Shown one piece after another: positions 16,210 to 25,164 of a stretch of DNA of 51,284 nt. Below the pieces are notes generated by a model. That model worked only from the letters and a program-made list of their open reading frames with translations. It was not told where the DNA came from and searched no databases. The stretch comes from an uncultured Dorea sp. (GTDB lineage Bacteria > Bacillota > Clostridia > Lachnospirales > Lachnospiraceae). Positions within the stretch are counted from its first letter, which is position 1, and each line of letters starts with the position of its first letter. The stretch spans positions 1 through 51,284 of the forward strand of contig CAJUBG010000025.1 in assembly GCA_910584575.1 (NCBI GenBank), in the 5' to 3' direction. Made by a program: the position numbers and the translations under genes.

Positions 16210-17601
16210 ATGAATCTTCCATATACATTTGAGGAAAAGATGCGTGCTCTGTTGGGGGATGAGCTGGAGGCATATCTGGCATGTTACAGCGAGCCGAGAT
16301 ATTATGGGCTGCGTGTAAATACCAATAAGATTTCCGCAGCGGAATTCCAAAAGATTTGTCCCTTTGAGATTACGCCGATTCCATGGATTGAGAATGGTTT
16401 TTATTATGACGGTGAGCATTTATCGCCGGCAAAGCATCCTTACTATTTCGCAGGGCTTTACTACCTTCAAGAGCCAAGCGCCATGACGCCTGCCAACCGG
16501 CTGCCCATTGAGCCAGGCGACAGGGTCTTAGATCTCTGTGCCGCGCCTGGAGGAAAGGCGACCGAGCTTGGTGCAAGGCTTGAAGGGGAGGGGCTTCTGA
16601 TTGCCAACGATATCAGCAGCTCTAGGGCTAAGGGGCTGCTTAAGAATATAGAAGTGTTCGGGATTGGCAATATGGCGGTACTGTGCGAGGAGCCAGGGAA
16701 GCTTGAGACATTTTTTCCGGAATATTTTGATAAAATTTTGATTGACGCACCCTGCTCAGGAGAAGGAATGTTCCGAAAAGACAAGAAGATGGTAAAGGCA
16801 TGGAACGAGCATGGTCCTGAATATTTTTCCAATATCCAGAGGAGTATCATTCTTCAGGCGGCAAGGATGCTGAAGCCAGGCGGGATGCTCTTGTATTCCA
16901 CCTGTACCTTTGACAGCAGGGAGAATGAACAGATTATCGAGGTTCTGCGAAAAGAATACCCCGAATTTGAGATACAGAATATCCGTCCCTATGAAGGATT
17001 TTGTTCCGGAATATCAGAGGCAGTACAGCCTCCGGATGAGGAGTTGAATAAGACGGTCCGTATTTTCCCCCATAAGATGAGAGGAGAGGGACACTATCTG
17101 GCGCTGCTTCAAAAAGGAAAGGCGTATGAAAAGTCCTTGTCCTTTGGTGCGCCTAAGCCAAATGGAAAAGCCGGACAAAAATTACCGGAAGCGGCGGCAT
17201 CGTTTTTCGGGGATATTTCCTGGGAAATGGAGGAGGGGCGCCTGGAGGTTCGGGGCGAACGGCTTTACTACATGCCGGACGGGCTTTCGGACATGAGGGG
17301 GATCCGTTTTTTGCGCACCGGACTTCTGCTTGGAGAATTGAAAAAGAACCGGTTCGAGCCGAGCCAGGCTCTTGCCATGTGCCTGAAAAGAGATGAATAT
17401 GCCCATTCTATCAATCTTTCGGCAAAGGACGAACGAGTTTTCCGCTATTTAAAAGGAGAGACTCTGGACGTGGAGGATTTGACGGATTTACGCGATAAGG
17501 CATGGCAGCTTGTATGTGTGGAGGGTTACCCTCTTGGTTGGGGCAAATCCTCAGGCGGAGTCCTTAAAAATAAGTACCTGCCAGGATGGAGGCTTTGCTG
17601 A
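16210..17601 (+). CDS. RsmF/RsmB-like rRNA (cytosine-5-)-methyltransferase
   Basis: A 463-residue SAM-dependent RNA m5C methyltransferase. The N-terminal half has LDLCAAPGGKAT (SAM loop), DAPCSGEGMFRKD (motif IV with the PCS release cysteine), and STCTFDSREN (motif VI with the TC nucleophile). Behind residue 300 is the RsmF-type C-terminal extension with an RNA-binding PUA-like end (GYPLGWGKSSGGVLKNKY). It probably methylates 16S rRNA; the exact base is not clear from sequence. AGGAGG stands six bases before the ATG. Its stop overlaps the start of rsuA (TGATG). Confidence 0.92.
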   Translation: MNLPYTFEEKMRALLGDELEAYLACYSEPRYYGLRVNTNKISAAEFQKICPFEITPIPWIENGFYYDGEHLSPAKHPYYFAGLYYLQEPSAMTPANRLPIEPGDRVLDLCAAPGGKATELGARLEGEGLLIANDISSSRAKGLLKNIEVFGIGNMAVLCEEPGKLETFFPEYFDKILIDAPCSGEGMFRKDKKMVKAWNEHGPEYFSNIQRSIILQAARMLKPGGMLLYSTCTFDSRENEQIIEVLRKEYPEFEIQNIRPYEGFCSGISEAVQPPDEELNKTVRIFPHKMRGEGHYLALLQKGKAYEKSLSFGAPKPNGKAGQKLPEAAASFFGDISWEMEEGRLEVRGERLYYMPDGLSDMRGIRFLRTGLLLGELKKNRFEPSQALAMCLKRDEYAHSINLSAKDERVFRYLKGETLDVEDLTDLRDKAWQLVCVEGYPLGWGKSSGGVLKNKYLPGWRLC

Positions 17602-18344
17602 TGCTTCGACTGGATAAATATTTGGCAGATATGGGACTTGGAACCCGCCAGGAGGTGAAGCGAAAGATTCGTAAAGGTATGGTTTCGGTCAACCAGGAGA
17701 CAGTTAAATCACCCGATTGTAAGATACAAGAAGGGGTGGATTTGGTTTCAGTGGAGGGCAGAAGCATCAGTTATGCCGCTTATGAATACTATATGCTGAA
17801 CAAGCCGGCAGGGGTGGTATCTGCAACCGAGGACTTACATGACCCCACGGTGATAGACCTAATCCACACGAAGCAGCGCAAGGATTTATTTCCTGTGGGG
17901 AGGCTTGACAAGGATACAGAAGGGCTGCTTCTGATTACCAACGACGGCGAGCTGGCTCACCGTCTTTTGGCGCCGCGCCGCCATGTGGATAAGACCTATT
18001 TTGCAAAGATTAAGGGACGTGTTACCGAGGAGGATGTTACAAGCTTTGCAAAGGGACTGGATATCGGAAGCCAGGGTAAGGAGGAGAGGACCATGCCGGC
18101 AATACTTGAGGTTCTTTTTGCAGGAGAGGAGTCGGACATCCGGCTGACCATTCAGGAGGGAAAGTACCATCAGGTGAAGCGGATGTTTAAAGCATTGGGA
18201 AAAGAAGTGATATATCTGAAACGGGAAAGGATGGGAACGCTGATTCTGGACAGTATGCTTAAGCCAGGAGAATACAGGCGGCTTACCGAAGAAGAAGTGG
18301 AAGGATTAAAGGAGTTAGAATATGTTAGAGACAAAAATGCTTGA
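17601..18344 (+). CDS. RsuA/RluB-family 16S/23S rRNA pseudouridine synthase
   Basis: A 247-residue pseudouridine synthase with an N-terminal S4 RNA-binding domain (MLRLDKYLADMGLGTRQEV) and the RsuA-type catalytic domain. The catalytic Asp is in VGRLDKDTEGLLL, and YHQVKRMFKALG is the family's C-terminal motif. It most likely forms a pseudouridine in 16S rRNA (RsuA, position 516), but RluB-like specificity cannot be excluded. The ATG at 17601 overlaps the previous stop and has GGAGG eight bases upstream. Its 3' end overlaps the following HAD gene by 23 bases, so the two are probably translated together. Confidence 0.9.
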   Translation: MLRLDKYLADMGLGTRQEVKRKIRKGMVSVNQETVKSPDCKIQEGVDLVSVEGRSISYAAYEYYMLNKPAGVVSATEDLHDPTVIDLIHTKQRKDLFPVGRLDKDTEGLLLITNDGELAHRLLAPRRHVDKTYFAKIKGRVTEEDVTSFAKGLDIGSQGKEERTMPAILEVLFAGEESDIRLTIQEGKYHQVKRMFKALGKEVIYLKRERMGTLILDSMLKPGEYRRLTEEEVEGLKELEYVRDKNA

Positions 18345-19005
18345 AGATATCGAGGCGGTTATTTTTGATATGGACGGGACGCTGATTGATTCCATGTGGA
18401 TTTGGCCCTCCATCGACGAGGATTTTTTCAAGAAATATGACCTGGTAGAGCCGGAGAATTTTCACGAGGACATTGAGGGGATGAGCTACACGGAGGTGGT
18501 GCATTTTTTCCTTAAAGTATTTCCGACCCTAAAGCGGACGCCTGAGCAGATTATGGATGAGTGGACGGAAATGGCACATGACCGCTATATCCACCAGGCG
18601 CCTTTAAAAGCGGGTGCCTGGGAGTTTATACTGGAAATGAAACGTCAGGGAAAGAAGCTTGGGATTGCCACCAGCAACGGAAAGGTTTTGGTGGAGGATA
18701 CTTTAAAGTCTCTTAAGGTGGCAAAATATTTTGACGTGGTCAGAACCGCATGTGAGGCGGGTAAAGGGAAGCCGGCGCCGGACGTCTATCTTATGGTGGC
18801 GGATGAGCTGGGCGTTTCGCCAAAACGCTGCCTGGTGTTCGAGGACGTGCCTATGGGAATTCTTGCGGGGAAAAACGCAGGAATGAAGGTGTGCGCCATT
18901 GACGATGAATTTTCCCGTATACAGGAGGAAAAGAAGAAAAGCCTTGCCGATTATTACATCCGTGATTATGACGATATCAGAAATGGAACCTATGAGGTGT
19001 TATAG
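18322..19005 (+). CDS. HAD-superfamily hydrolase (beta-phosphoglucomutase-like)
   Basis: A 227-residue HAD phosphatase with all four motifs: DMDGTLIDS, TSNGK, the Lys in GKPAPDVY, and VFEDVPMGI. The helical cap lies between motifs I and II, as in subfamily I phosphatases and beta-phosphoglucomutases. A small phosphorylated metabolite is the expected substrate. It overlaps the pseudouridine synthase gene by 23 bases and its stop is directly followed by the ygiQ start codon. A second HAD protein of a different subgroup is at 47888. Confidence 0.9.
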   Translation: MLETKMLEDIEAVIFDMDGTLIDSMWIWPSIDEDFFKKYDLVEPENFHEDIEGMSYTEVVHFFLKVFPTLKRTPEQIMDEWTEMAHDRYIHQAPLKAGAWEFILEMKRQGKKLGIATSNGKVLVEDTLKSLKVAKYFDVVRTACEAGKGKPAPDVYLMVADELGVSPKRCLVFEDVPMGILAGKNAGMKVCAIDDEFSRIQEEKKKSLADYYIRDYDDIRNGTYEVL

Positions 19006-20871
19006 ATGAATTCAGGATTTTTGCCTGTGTGCAGGCGGGAGATGGAGGAACGGGGATGGGAGTATGTGGACTTCGTCTATGTATCGGGCGATGCCTATGT
19101 GGATCACCCGTCTTTTGGACATGCCATTATTACCAGAGTCCTTGAGGCCCACGGATATCGGGTGGGAATCATTGCGCAGCCGGATTGGCGGGACAAGATG
19201 AGTATTACCGAGTTTGGCAGGCCAAGGCTAGGCTTTTTAGTGTCTGCCGGCAATATGGATTCTATGGTCAACCACTATGCCGTGTCAAAAAAACGGCGAA
19301 GGACGGATGCGTTTACCCCAGGGGGCGTCACAGGGAAACGTCCGGATTATGCGGTCATTGTATACGGCAACCTCATCCGCCAGGTCTATAAAAAGACGCC
19401 TGTAATCCTGGGAGGAATCGAAGCTAGCTTAAGAAGGCTTGCACATTACGACTACTGGTCAGACCGCCTTAAGCGGTCTGTACTCCTGGATTCCGGTGCG
19501 GATCTTATTTCCTATGGGATGGGGGAACGCTCGATTGTAGAGATTGCAGACGCCCTTGACAGCGGCATTTCCGTCGAGAATCTTACCTTTATCGCGGGAA
19601 CCGTGTATAAGACAAAGGATTTGGACAGTGTCTATGACGGAGTCCTGCTTCCGTCCTATGAGGCCATGAAGGAGGACCGGCTTTTGTATGCCAAAAGCTT
19701 TTATACACAGTATTGTAATACAGATCCATTTTCTGCAAAAAGGCTGGTTGAGCCTTATGGAGAGCATCTCTTTGTGGTGCAGAATATGCCCTCCATGCCT
19801 CTTAGCCAGGAGGAGATAGATTCGGTGTACAGCTATCCCTACATGCGGACTTATCATCCCACCTATGAGAAGGATGGAGGCGTACCTGCCATTTCGGAGG
19901 TAAAATTCAGCCTTGTCAGCAATCGGGGGTGCTTCGGGGGATGTAATTTCTGCGCCCTGACCTTCCACCAGGGACGGATTCTCCAGACCAGAAGCCAGGA
20001 ATCCCTGCTTCAAGAGGCAAAGGAATTGACAAAGGATAAGGATTTCAAGGGATATATTCATGATGTAGGCGGCCCGACGGCAAATTTCCGGTATCCCTCC
20101 TGTGAAAAGCAGTTGACCCGCGGGGTATGTAAGGATAGACAGTGCCTGTTTCCCAAGCCGTGCCCCAATCTCAAGGCAGAGCATAAGGATTATGTGGAGT
20201 TGCTTCGTAGGCTTAGGGCATTGCCGGAGGTGAAAAAGGTGTTCATCCGTTCCGGAATCCGGTTCGACTATGTGATGGCGGACAGAGACGATACTTTTTT
20301 CCGAGAGCTGTGCGAGCATCATATAAGCGGGCAGTTGAAGGTCGCGCCTGAGCATGTGTCAAATGTTGTCCTTCAAAAGATGGGGAAGCCCTCCAATGAA
20401 GTGTATCAGGCTTTTGGGAGGAAGTATACGGCTCTGAATCAGAAGCTTAAGAAGAAGCAATATCTGGTTCCTTATCTCATGTCGTCCCATCCTGGCTCGA
20501 CCATGAAGGAGGCGGTAAAGTTGGCGGAATATGTCCGCGACCTGGGATATATGCCTGAGCAGGTGCAGGATTTTTATCCCACGCCCTCCACCATCTCAAC
20601 CTGTATGTATTATACCGGCGTAGACCCAAGAGATTTAAGCCGGGTGTATGTACCGAAGAATCCCCATGAGAAGGCGCTTCAGAGGGCTTTGCTTCAGTAC
20701 CGTGACCCGAAGAATTATGAACTGGTGGCAGAAGCGTTAAAACTGGCAGGACGCATGGACTTGGTGGGATATGATTCCCATTGTCTCATACGGCCAAGGA
20801 ATCGAAAGAAGGAAAAGGAAAAGAAAAAGAATACAATCCGTAATATTCATAAGAAGAAAGTGAAAAAATAG
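19006..20871 (+). CDS. YgiQ-family radical SAM protein
   Basis: A 621-residue radical SAM enzyme of the YgiQ family. An N-terminal domain with VYVSGDAYVDHPSFGHAII is followed by the radical SAM core with the 4Fe-4S motif GCFGGCNFCALTFHQGR (from about residue 308), and a C-terminal DUF3362-type region rich in CKDRQCLFP-like cysteines and KNPHEKALQRALLQY. The very basic tail (KKEKEKKKN) is low in complexity. The reaction is unknown. The start codon abuts the HAD stop codon, so the genes are coupled. Confidence 0.93.
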   Translation: MNSGFLPVCRREMEERGWEYVDFVYVSGDAYVDHPSFGHAIITRVLEAHGYRVGIIAQPDWRDKMSITEFGRPRLGFLVSAGNMDSMVNHYAVSKKRRRTDAFTPGGVTGKRPDYAVIVYGNLIRQVYKKTPVILGGIEASLRRLAHYDYWSDRLKRSVLLDSGADLISYGMGERSIVEIADALDSGISVENLTFIAGTVYKTKDLDSVYDGVLLPSYEAMKEDRLLYAKSFYTQYCNTDPFSAKRLVEPYGEHLFVVQNMPSMPLSQEEIDSVYSYPYMRTYHPTYEKDGGVPAISEVKFSLVSNRGCFGGCNFCALTFHQGRILQTRSQESLLQEAKELTKDKDFKGYIHDVGGPTANFRYPSCEKQLTRGVCKDRQCLFPKPCPNLKAEHKDYVELLRRLRALPEVKKVFIRSGIRFDYVMADRDDTFFRELCEHHISGQLKVAPEHVSNVVLQKMGKPSNEVYQAFGRKYTALNQKLKKKQYLVPYLMSSHPGSTMKEAVKLAEYVRDLGYMPEQVQDFYPTPSTISTCMYYTGVDPRDLSRVYVPKNPHEKALQRALLQYRDPKNYELVAEALKLAGRMDLVGYDSHCLIRPRNRKKEKEKKKNTIRNIHKKKVKK

Positions 20872-20904
20872 TAGAAAGTATCAAAAAGTAAGGGGAGAAT
20901 TTCT

Positions 20905-21669
20905 ATGAGAATTGCAGTTGTAACCGGCGCCTCCTCCGGAATCGGGAGGGAATTTGCCTTGCAGATACCAAGGCTTTACCGGAATTTGGACGAGCTGTGG
21001 GTGATGGCCAGAAGAACAGAGCTTTTGGAGGAGTTGAAAAAGCAGATTTCGATTCCTGTCAGAATCTTTGACGGGGACATGCAGCGCGACTATATCTTTG
21101 AGCGTCTTCAAAAAGAGCTTGAAAGGCGGGACGCCCATATCCGTATGCTGGTCAATGCCGCCGGATACGGCAAGACAGGTGTTTTCGCCGAGATTGCTTC
21201 AAAGGAGCAGTTGGGGATGGTGGCCTTAAATTGCCATAGTTTGACAAAAATATCACAAATTTGCTTGCCTTATCTGTCAAATGGAAGTAGAATAGTTAAT
21301 ATTGCATCGTCCGCCGCGTTTGCGCCGCAGCCGGGCTTTGCCGTGTACGCTGCGACCAAATCCTACGTTTACAGTCTTTCACAGGCGCTTCGGACTGAGC
21401 TCAGTCCCAGGGGAATTATAGTAACGGTGGTATGTCCTGGGCCTGTGGATACGGATTTTTTCCGCCGCTCCGGAAAATTGCCTAACCCCTTCAAGGATTC
21501 CGTGAAGGCTTCGCCTGAGTGTGTGGTCAGGAGGGCTTTGCTGGATTCCGTAAAAAAGAGAAGGGTTTCCGTCTATGGTCCGGCTATGAAATGTGCCAGA
21601 ATAGCCACAAAGGTGGTTCCGGATGGACTGACCGCTGACCTCCTTGGCCGGTTAAACAGAATACATTGA
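20905..21669 (+). CDS. Short-chain dehydrogenase/reductase
   Basis: A 254-residue SDR with the NAD(P)-binding TGASSGIG loop at residue 7, NAAGYG, the catalytic Ser in IASSAAF, and the YAATKSY active-site Tyr-Lys pair. The CPGPVDTDFF segment follows as usual. The basic residues after the second strand (VMARRTELL) suggest preference for NADPH. It stands 33 bases behind ygiQ with AAGGGGAG before the ATG. The substrate is unknown. Confidence 0.92.
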   Translation: MRIAVVTGASSGIGREFALQIPRLYRNLDELWVMARRTELLEELKKQISIPVRIFDGDMQRDYIFERLQKELERRDAHIRMLVNAAGYGKTGVFAEIASKEQLGMVALNCHSLTKISQICLPYLSNGSRIVNIASSAAFAPQPGFAVYAATKSYVYSLSQALRTELSPRGIIVTVVCPGPVDTDFFRRSGKLPNPFKDSVKASPECVVRRALLDSVKKRRVSVYGPAMKCARIATKVVPDGLTADLLGRLNRIH

Positions 21670-21689
21670 CGAAATAAGAGGTAGGGCAG

Positions 21690-22265
21690 ATGAAGATAGA
21701 AAAAGGACAGATGGGATATCTGAAGGCATTGAAGAAGAAGTATCTTTTGTGGTCTTTGGGGGAATTTGGGATTGTAGCGGCAGTTTTCATCCTGGGCTAT
21801 GTCCAGACAAAGACAAAACAGAATCTTTTCACGATTGTAGCGGTGGTGGGCTGTCTTCCGGCTGCGAAGATGCTGGTAGAATTCATTACCGTTTCTCCTC
21901 ACCAGGGGATTGAAAAGGAGAAGTTTGAGGAGATTGAGGAAAAGGCGCCTCTGATTATGCGTCTCTATGACATGCTTTTTACCAGCGCACAGAAGGCTAT
22001 GCCGGTAGACGCCCTGGTTGTCTCAGGGCATGTTGTATGCGGTTATGCCAGCAGCCCGCGCACTGACGAGGCGGCGCTTTCCGAGTATATCAAAGGTATA
22101 CTTAAGGATAACCGGTATGACAAGATGACAGTCAAGATCTTTCACAATTATAAGATGTTTCTGGCAAGGGCAGAGGGGCTTAATAATATGGCCGCCGTTG
22201 AGCGTCCTGAGAATGACCGCAATGAACAGAAGATCAAAAAGATTTTATTCAGTATTGCAATGTAG
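21690..22265 (+). CDS. Conserved hypothetical protein with two membrane segments
   Basis: A 191-residue protein that I do not recognise. Two hydrophobic stretches near residues 22-40 and 47-68 form a hairpin in the membrane, and the remaining 120 residues form a charged cytoplasmic domain that includes GHVVCGYASSPRTDEAALSEYIK. It is 20 bases behind the SDR gene and 8 bases before the pseudouridine synthase gene, so it belongs to the same operon. A role linked to RNA modification would be guesswork. Confidence 0.75.
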   Translation: MKIEKGQMGYLKALKKKYLLWSLGEFGIVAAVFILGYVQTKTKQNLFTIVAVVGCLPAAKMLVEFITVSPHQGIEKEKFEEIEEKAPLIMRLYDMLFTSAQKAMPVDALVVSGHVVCGYASSPRTDEAALSEYIKGILKDNRYDKMTVKIFHNYKMFLARAEGLNNMAAVERPENDRNEQKIKKILFSIAM

Positions 22266-22273
22266 GGGAAACT

Positions 22274-23269
22274 ATGAAAGAGATTGTAATCAGACGGAAT
22301 GAAGCGGGGCAGAGGCTTGATAAGCTTTTAAAAAAGTATTTAAGCGAGGCGCCGTCAGGGTTTCTCTACAAGATGCTTCGCAAGAAGAATATTGTGTTGA
22401 ACGGCAAGAGGGCGTCAGGCAATGAGAAGCTTACAGAAGGGGATAAGGTCTGCCTCTATCTGGCGGAGGAGACAATCTGCAAATTTTCTTCCAGGGCAGA
22501 GAGTGCTTCAGGAGAACTGCCTATGGAAATTATTTACGAGGATGCAGATTTGCTGCTTCTTAATAAGCCAGTTGGGATGCTGTCTCAGAGGGCAGAAAAA
22601 AAGGATACTTCAGTGGTCGAATATGTAATTTCTTACCTCCTTGAAAAGCACGAGCTAACGCAGGACGACCTCCTTCTCTTTAAGCCTGCCGTATGTAACC
22701 GGCTGGATCGGAATACCAGCGGCATCATCATTGCAGGAAAGAGTATGCCAGGCTTACAGACCATGGGACAGCTATTGAAAGAGCGTAGTCTCAAAAAATA
22801 CTACTTATGCGCCGTGAAAGGAAGGATTACCCGAAAGCGTCGGATTCAAGGCTTTCTAAAGAAGGATGAACGGCAGAATGTGGTGAAGATTATGGATAAG
22901 GGTGAGGGCGCGCCCATTGAGACAGAGTATTTTCCTCTTGCATGGAACGACAGTGTGACCCTCTTAAAAGTCCACTTAATCACCGGAAAGACCCACCAGA
23001 TTCGGGCGCATTTGGCTTCCATGGGGAATCCTCTGGTGGGAGATTACAAGTACGGCGACCACGGCTTCAACGAATTTTACAAGAGACAGTTCCAGATTAC
23101 TTCTCAGCTTCTCCACGCGTATCAGGTTGTATTTCCCACTCTTACAGGGGCGTGCGGGGCGGTGGCCGGACAGACGTTTACAGCAAAAATACCACAAAAG
23201 TTCTGGCAGATGATTGGGGGGACAAAATGGGAACATGGAATTCAAGAGGTCTTAGAGGTTCAACACTAG
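22274..23269 (+). CDS. RluA-family pseudouridine synthase
   Basis: A 331-residue pseudouridine synthase with an S4 domain at the N-terminus (AGQRLDKLLKKYL) and the RluA catalytic core. The active-site Asp lies in CNRLDRNTSGIIIAGKS, and KTHQIRAHLASMGNPLVGDYKYG is the family's C-terminal signature. It would act on 23S rRNA or tRNA; the RluC/RluD choice is open. The short leader has AGGGGAAACT before the ATG. Its last 43 bases overlap recU in another frame. Confidence 0.93.
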   Translation: MKEIVIRRNEAGQRLDKLLKKYLSEAPSGFLYKMLRKKNIVLNGKRASGNEKLTEGDKVCLYLAEETICKFSSRAESASGELPMEIIYEDADLLLLNKPVGMLSQRAEKKDTSVVEYVISYLLEKHELTQDDLLLFKPAVCNRLDRNTSGIIIAGKSMPGLQTMGQLLKERSLKKYYLCAVKGRITRKRRIQGFLKKDERQNVVKIMDKGEGAPIETEYFPLAWNDSVTLLKVHLITGKTHQIRAHLASMGNPLVGDYKYGDHGFNEFYKRQFQITSQLLHAYQVVFPTLTGACGAVAGQTFTAKIPQKFWQMIGGTKWEHGIQEVLEVQH

Positions 23270-23766
23270 AAGAAATGGTCAACCGGACCAATGAATGGTA
23301 CTTGGAGAAGGGGCTTGCACTGATTCAGAAGATTCCGACGCCCATTACACCTGTGAAAATGGACAAAGAGCATCGGCACATAACCCTCGCTTACTTTGAC
23401 AAGCGCAGCACAATCGACTATATCGGCGCGGTTCAGGGGATTCCCATCTGCTTTGACGCCAAGGAGTGCGTTGCGGAGACATTTCCCTTACAGAACATCC
23501 ACGGGCATCAGGTGAAGTTTATGGAGGAGTTTGAACGCCAGGGAGGGATTGCTTTCATACTCATCTATTATTCTTCCAAGAATATCCTCTATTATATGAG
23601 GTTTGCCGAGCTTCGTGTTTTCTGGGAGCGCAAGGATGCGGGCGGAAGAAAGAGCTTCCGTTTTGACGAGCTGGATCCGCGGTTTTTCATGGAATTTCTG
23701 AGGGGATGTTATGTCCCATATCTGGACGCAATGAATCTGGATTTGGAAATCCGTGATGGGGCTTAA
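23227..23766 (+). CDS. recU: Holliday junction resolvase RecU
   Basis: A 179-residue PD-(D/E)XK resolvase that cleaves four-way DNA junctions during recombination and chromosome segregation in Firmicutes. Recognised parts are NSRGLRGSTLEEMVNRTNEW at the start, IQKIPTPITPVK, STIDYIGAVQGIPICFDAKE (catalytic Asp and Glu-Lys), and the FPLQNIHGHQVKFM helix. The true start is the ATG at 23227 with GGGGGG five bases before it; the open frame upstream is antiparallel shadow of the pseudouridine synthase. It overlaps that gene by 43 bases, and a new promoter follows. In Bacillus recU sits next to ponA, which is not present here. Confidence 0.93.
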   Translation: MGTWNSRGLRGSTLEEMVNRTNEWYLEKGLALIQKIPTPITPVKMDKEHRHITLAYFDKRSTIDYIGAVQGIPICFDAKECVAETFPLQNIHGHQVKFMEEFERQGGIAFILIYYSSKNILYYMRFAELRVFWERKDAGGRKSFRFDELDPRFFMEFLRGCYVPYLDAMNLDLEIRDGA

Positions 23767-23772
23767 GAAAAC

Positions 23773-23827
23773 TTGACAAAAGGCAGGAAAATGCTTATAA
23801 TTCTATACTGTTTAATATGGTAGTATA
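23773..23827 (+). promoter_or_regulatory. Consensus sigma-A promoter of the his operon with inverted repeat at the start region
   Basis: TTGACA at 23773-23778 and TATAAT at 23796-23801 with a 17-base spacer. Just downstream, TATACT (23804-23809) and AGTATA (23822-23827) form an inverted repeat over the expected transcription start, a possible operator. The leader is only about 45 bases long, with no room for a T-box or a histidine-rich attenuator. Confidence 0.88.
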
Positions 23828-23855
23828 CTAAAGCAGCAGACGCGAAGGAGGTACT

Positions 23856-25163
23856 ATGAAAAGAGTATTACATACTCCGGAAGGAGTCCGAGATATATAT
23901 AATGTAGAATGTGGAAAAAAACTTACCCTGGAGGGTCATCTGAAGAAGATTTTCCAGTTATACGGTTATCATGACATCCAGCCGCCTACCTTTGAATATT
24001 TTGACGTGTTCCGCAAGGAGATTGGAACCACGCCCTCCAAGGACTTGTATAAATTCTTTGACAAGGACGGAAATACTCTTGCCCTGAGGCCGGATATCAC
24101 GCCCTCCATTGCCAGGGTTTCAGCGACATTACTTAAAGATGAGATGCTTCCTGTGAGACTGTGTTACACGGGAAATACATTCATCAACCATTCCAATTAC
24201 CAGGGCAGGCTTCGTGAGACGACCCATATGGGTGCTGAGCTTATGGGAGACGCTTCCGTTGAGGCGGATGCAGAGATGCTGGCGCTGGTGATTGAGTGTC
24301 TGCTGACCATTGGTTTGAAGGAATTCCAGCTTAGCGTGGGAAATGTAGATTTCTTCCAGAGTCTCATTGAAGATGCTTCTCTTGACGAGGATGCGGAGGA
24401 ACGGGTGCGAGAGCTGATTAACAACCGGAATTTCTTTGGAGTGGAGGAATTTCTGGACAGTATCCAGGTAAAGCGAAGCTCTAAGGAGGCGTTTGCCGCG
24501 TTAAACGACCTGGTGGGCGGGATTACCACTCTGGCGCAGGCTAAGAATATTGCGCCCAACTCCAAAGGGGTGAAGGCTATTCGACGTCTGGAAAAAATTT
24601 ACGATATTCTGAAGCTGTATGGTGTGGAAAAGTTTGTTACTTTTGATTTCAGCATGAGTGGTACTTATGGGTACTACTCCGGAATTATATTCAGAGTCTA
24701 TACCTTTGGCACCGGAGACGCCATTGTAAAAGGCGGAAGGTACGACCATCTGACCGAGAAGTTTGGGAAGAAATCTCCTGCCATTGGTTTTGCCATTGTG
24801 ATTGACGAGCTGATGAACGCTATGATACGTCAGAAGGTCCGCATTGTCTATACGAGAAAGAATACCATGATATTGTACGACCCGGAACGGAAGCGGGAGG
24901 CTATCTCTCTTGCCAGGGATTTCAGGCGCAAGGCCAAGAATACAGAGTTAATCCGCAAGGACAGCGCACGAAGCCTTGATGAATATGTGACCTACGGCAA
25001 TGAATATTATGCCGGAAACCTGATCTATCTGGATAAATCGGGGGAGATTACCATGGTCAACCTTGCTACGGGTGAGCATAAGATTTTAAACAGCGGCTCA
25101 GACAGCAGCACAGAAAACAATGCTAAGGACAGCGCAGAAAACAGCACAGATAGGAGTTCATAA
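23856..25163 (+). CDS. hisZ: ATP phosphoribosyltransferase regulatory subunit
   Basis: A 435-residue HisRS-like protein without tRNA-charging function that assembles with short HisG into the first enzyme of histidine synthesis and carries the feedback site. Class II synthetase-like motifs are present: TPEGVRDIY, the FDKDGNTLALRPDITPSIAR segment (motif 2), and GTYGYYSGIIF where HisRS has its histidine loop. The last 23 residues (NSGSDSSTENN and onwards) form a Ser/Asn-rich tail not needed for the fold. It leads the his operon and is separated by a single base from the hisG start. Confidence 0.94.
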   Translation: MKRVLHTPEGVRDIYNVECGKKLTLEGHLKKIFQLYGYHDIQPPTFEYFDVFRKEIGTTPSKDLYKFFDKDGNTLALRPDITPSIARVSATLLKDEMLPVRLCYTGNTFINHSNYQGRLRETTHMGAELMGDASVEADAEMLALVIECLLTIGLKEFQLSVGNVDFFQSLIEDASLDEDAEERVRELINNRNFFGVEEFLDSIQVKRSSKEAFAALNDLVGGITTLAQAKNIAPNSKGVKAIRRLEKIYDILKLYGVEKFVTFDFSMSGTYGYYSGIIFRVYTFGTGDAIVKGGRYDHLTEKFGKKSPAIGFAIVIDELMNAMIRQKVRIVYTRKNTMILYDPERKREAISLARDFRRKAKNTELIRKDSARSLDEYVTYGNEYYAGNLIYLDKSGEITMVNLATGEHKILNSGSDSSTENNAKDSAENSTDRSS

Positions 25164-25164
25164 G

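Noticed and set aside
19459..20355. Minus-strand open frame of 298 codons
   Set aside because: It lies fully antisense to the well-recognised YgiQ-family gene and has no recognisable protein features.
22942..23226. N-terminal extension of RecU by 95 residues
   Set aside because: The extension is shadow of the pseudouridine synthase frame; the family's start motif and ribosome binding site fix the ATG at 23227.
23802..23855. T-box or histidine attenuator before hisZ
   Set aside because: The leader is too short and shows neither the T-box sequence nor a run of His codons.
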